Source of the DNA: Robbsia andropogonis
Lineage (GTDB): Bacteria > Pseudomonadota > Gammaproteobacteria > Burkholderiales > Burkholderiaceae
DNA length: 64,000 nt
NCBI RefSeq assembly: GCF_000970345.1
Contig: NZ_LAQU01000007.1
Span: forward strand, 124,001 to 188,000
Reading direction: 5' to 3'
The notes beneath the pieces were generated by a model. That model was given only the letters and a program-made list of their open reading frames with translations. It made no database searches and was not told the DNA's origin. This document shows, one piece after another, positions 63,623-64,000 of the stretch. How positions within the stretch are numbered: position 1 is the first letter of the stretch; the number at the start of each line of letters is the position of its first letter. The translations under genes and the position numbers were made by a program.

Positions 63623-63976
63623 ATGAAGACAACCCATTTCATCAAGGCCGCTGGCGGCGCTGCGATTTTGGCATTGGCAATGTCGGCCAATGCGCAAGTG
63701 ACAGTGACCGGTGGTGATACCGCTTCCTCGGCACCGCATGAAACTGCCAGCGAGAAGATCAGCGATGGTGCCTTGACGACGAAGGTCAAGGCGTCCTTGG
63801 CTGCGCAGAGCAACCTGAAGTCACTGCACATCCACGTTAAGTCGACGAACGGCGTTGTGCGTTTGACAGGGTCTGTGCCTGACGCAACGCAACGTTCGTT
63901 GGCCGGTGAAACTGCGGCGAATGTCAGCGGCGTCAAGTCCATTCGTAACAACCTGAAGGTTGTTGCAACGAAGTAA
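63623..63976 (+). CDS. exported OsmY-like BON-domain protein
   Basis: A 117-residue periplasmic protein. A signal peptide (GGAAILALAMSANA, cleaved after ANA) precedes KISDGALTTKVKASLAAQSN and one BON domain: LHIHVKSTNGVVRLTGSVPD, GETAANVSGVKSIRNNLKVV. E. coli OsmY has two such repeats and is an RpoS-dependent osmotic-stress protein. ATG 63623 is chosen because GGGAG lies seven bases upstream; an ATG at 63617 is too close. No sigma-54-like element was found in its own 116-base upstream gap, so it may be read through from the other BON gene. Confidence 0.9.
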   Translation: MKTTHFIKAAGGAAILALAMSANAQVTVTGGDTASSAPHETASEKISDGALTTKVKASLAAQSNLKSLHIHVKSTNGVVRLTGSVPDATQRSLAGETAANVSGVKSIRNNLKVVATK

Positions 63977-64000
63977 GCCCGTCTCGGCGAGCGAGAGGGT

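Noticed and set aside
1-64000. CRISPR arrays, insertion sequences, integrases
   Set aside because: No regularly spaced repeats, transposase frames or terminal inverted repeats were found anywhere in the window.

Overview
This window looks like a chromosomal segment of a Burkholderia-type betaproteobacterium (family Burkholderiaceae; Burkholderia sensu lato or a close relative such as Robbsia). The evidence is high GC, a Kdo hydroxylase beside waaA, the order hemL-ribD-ribE-ribB-ribH-nusB, adjacent isoaspartyl methyltransferase and rhodanese genes, and a zwf-pgl-glk sugar cluster. The species cannot be fixed from sequence reading alone.

Layout. (1) Bases 1-14.5 kb: surface polysaccharide and LPS. 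The region holds the 3' end of a dTDP-rhamnose reductase gene, two glycosyltransferase genes, a leftward unit (flippase, fused two-domain glycosyltransferase, galE, WecA/WbpL-like initiating transferase), then rightward manB, waaC, kdoO and waaA, which make or modify the LPS inner core. A 23-bp hairpin terminator and tRNA-Gly(CCC) follow. (2) 14.7-27.2 kb: housekeeping and envelope genes (ABM monooxygenase, YaeQ, rhodanese, isoaspartyl methyltransferase, uppP, trmB, a DUF1439 lipoprotein, an SH3/NlpC-P60 peptidase broken by a frameshift, a Tyr/Pro-repeat secreted protein, ubiD and a lytic transglycosylase behind a long structured leader). (3) 27.2-34.2 kb: aminotransferase, nusB, riboflavin genes and hemL, all leftward. 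(4) 34.6-43.8 kb: Bcr/CflA exporter, Entner-Doudoroff entry genes zwf-pgl-glk, a basic amino-acid ABC importer and a Spy-like periplasmic protein. (5) 44-46.5 kb: an OmpR/EnvZ-type two-component pair.

(6) 46.5-64 kb is the most interesting part. It is a stress island built round sigma-54. It carries an rpoN gene with an unusually long acidic linker and none of the usual rpoN neighbours, two sigma-54 activators (one with a receiver, one without), a hybrid sensor kinase, a single-receiver response regulator, and effector genes: a yqjD/yqjE/yqjK-like membrane operon, otsA, a YihY/BrkB membrane protein, a Pro-rich protein, and two BON-domain proteins, one exported and OsmY-like. Reading upstream of the effector units I find GG-N10-GC elements resembling -24/-12 promoters in front of five of them: the yqjD-like operon, the Pro-rich gene, otsA, the acidic-protein/response-regulator unit and the first BON gene. 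In enteric bacteria the homologues yqjD, otsA and osmY belong to the RpoS regulon, so the working hypothesis is a general-stress regulon rewired to a dedicated sigma-54.

Data quality: three genes (the WecA/WbpL-like transferase, the NlpC/P60 peptidase and ribH) are each restored to full length by adding one base. ribH is normally needed for riboflavin synthesis, so single-base deletion errors in the assembly are a serious possibility and should be checked before calling any of these a pseudogene.
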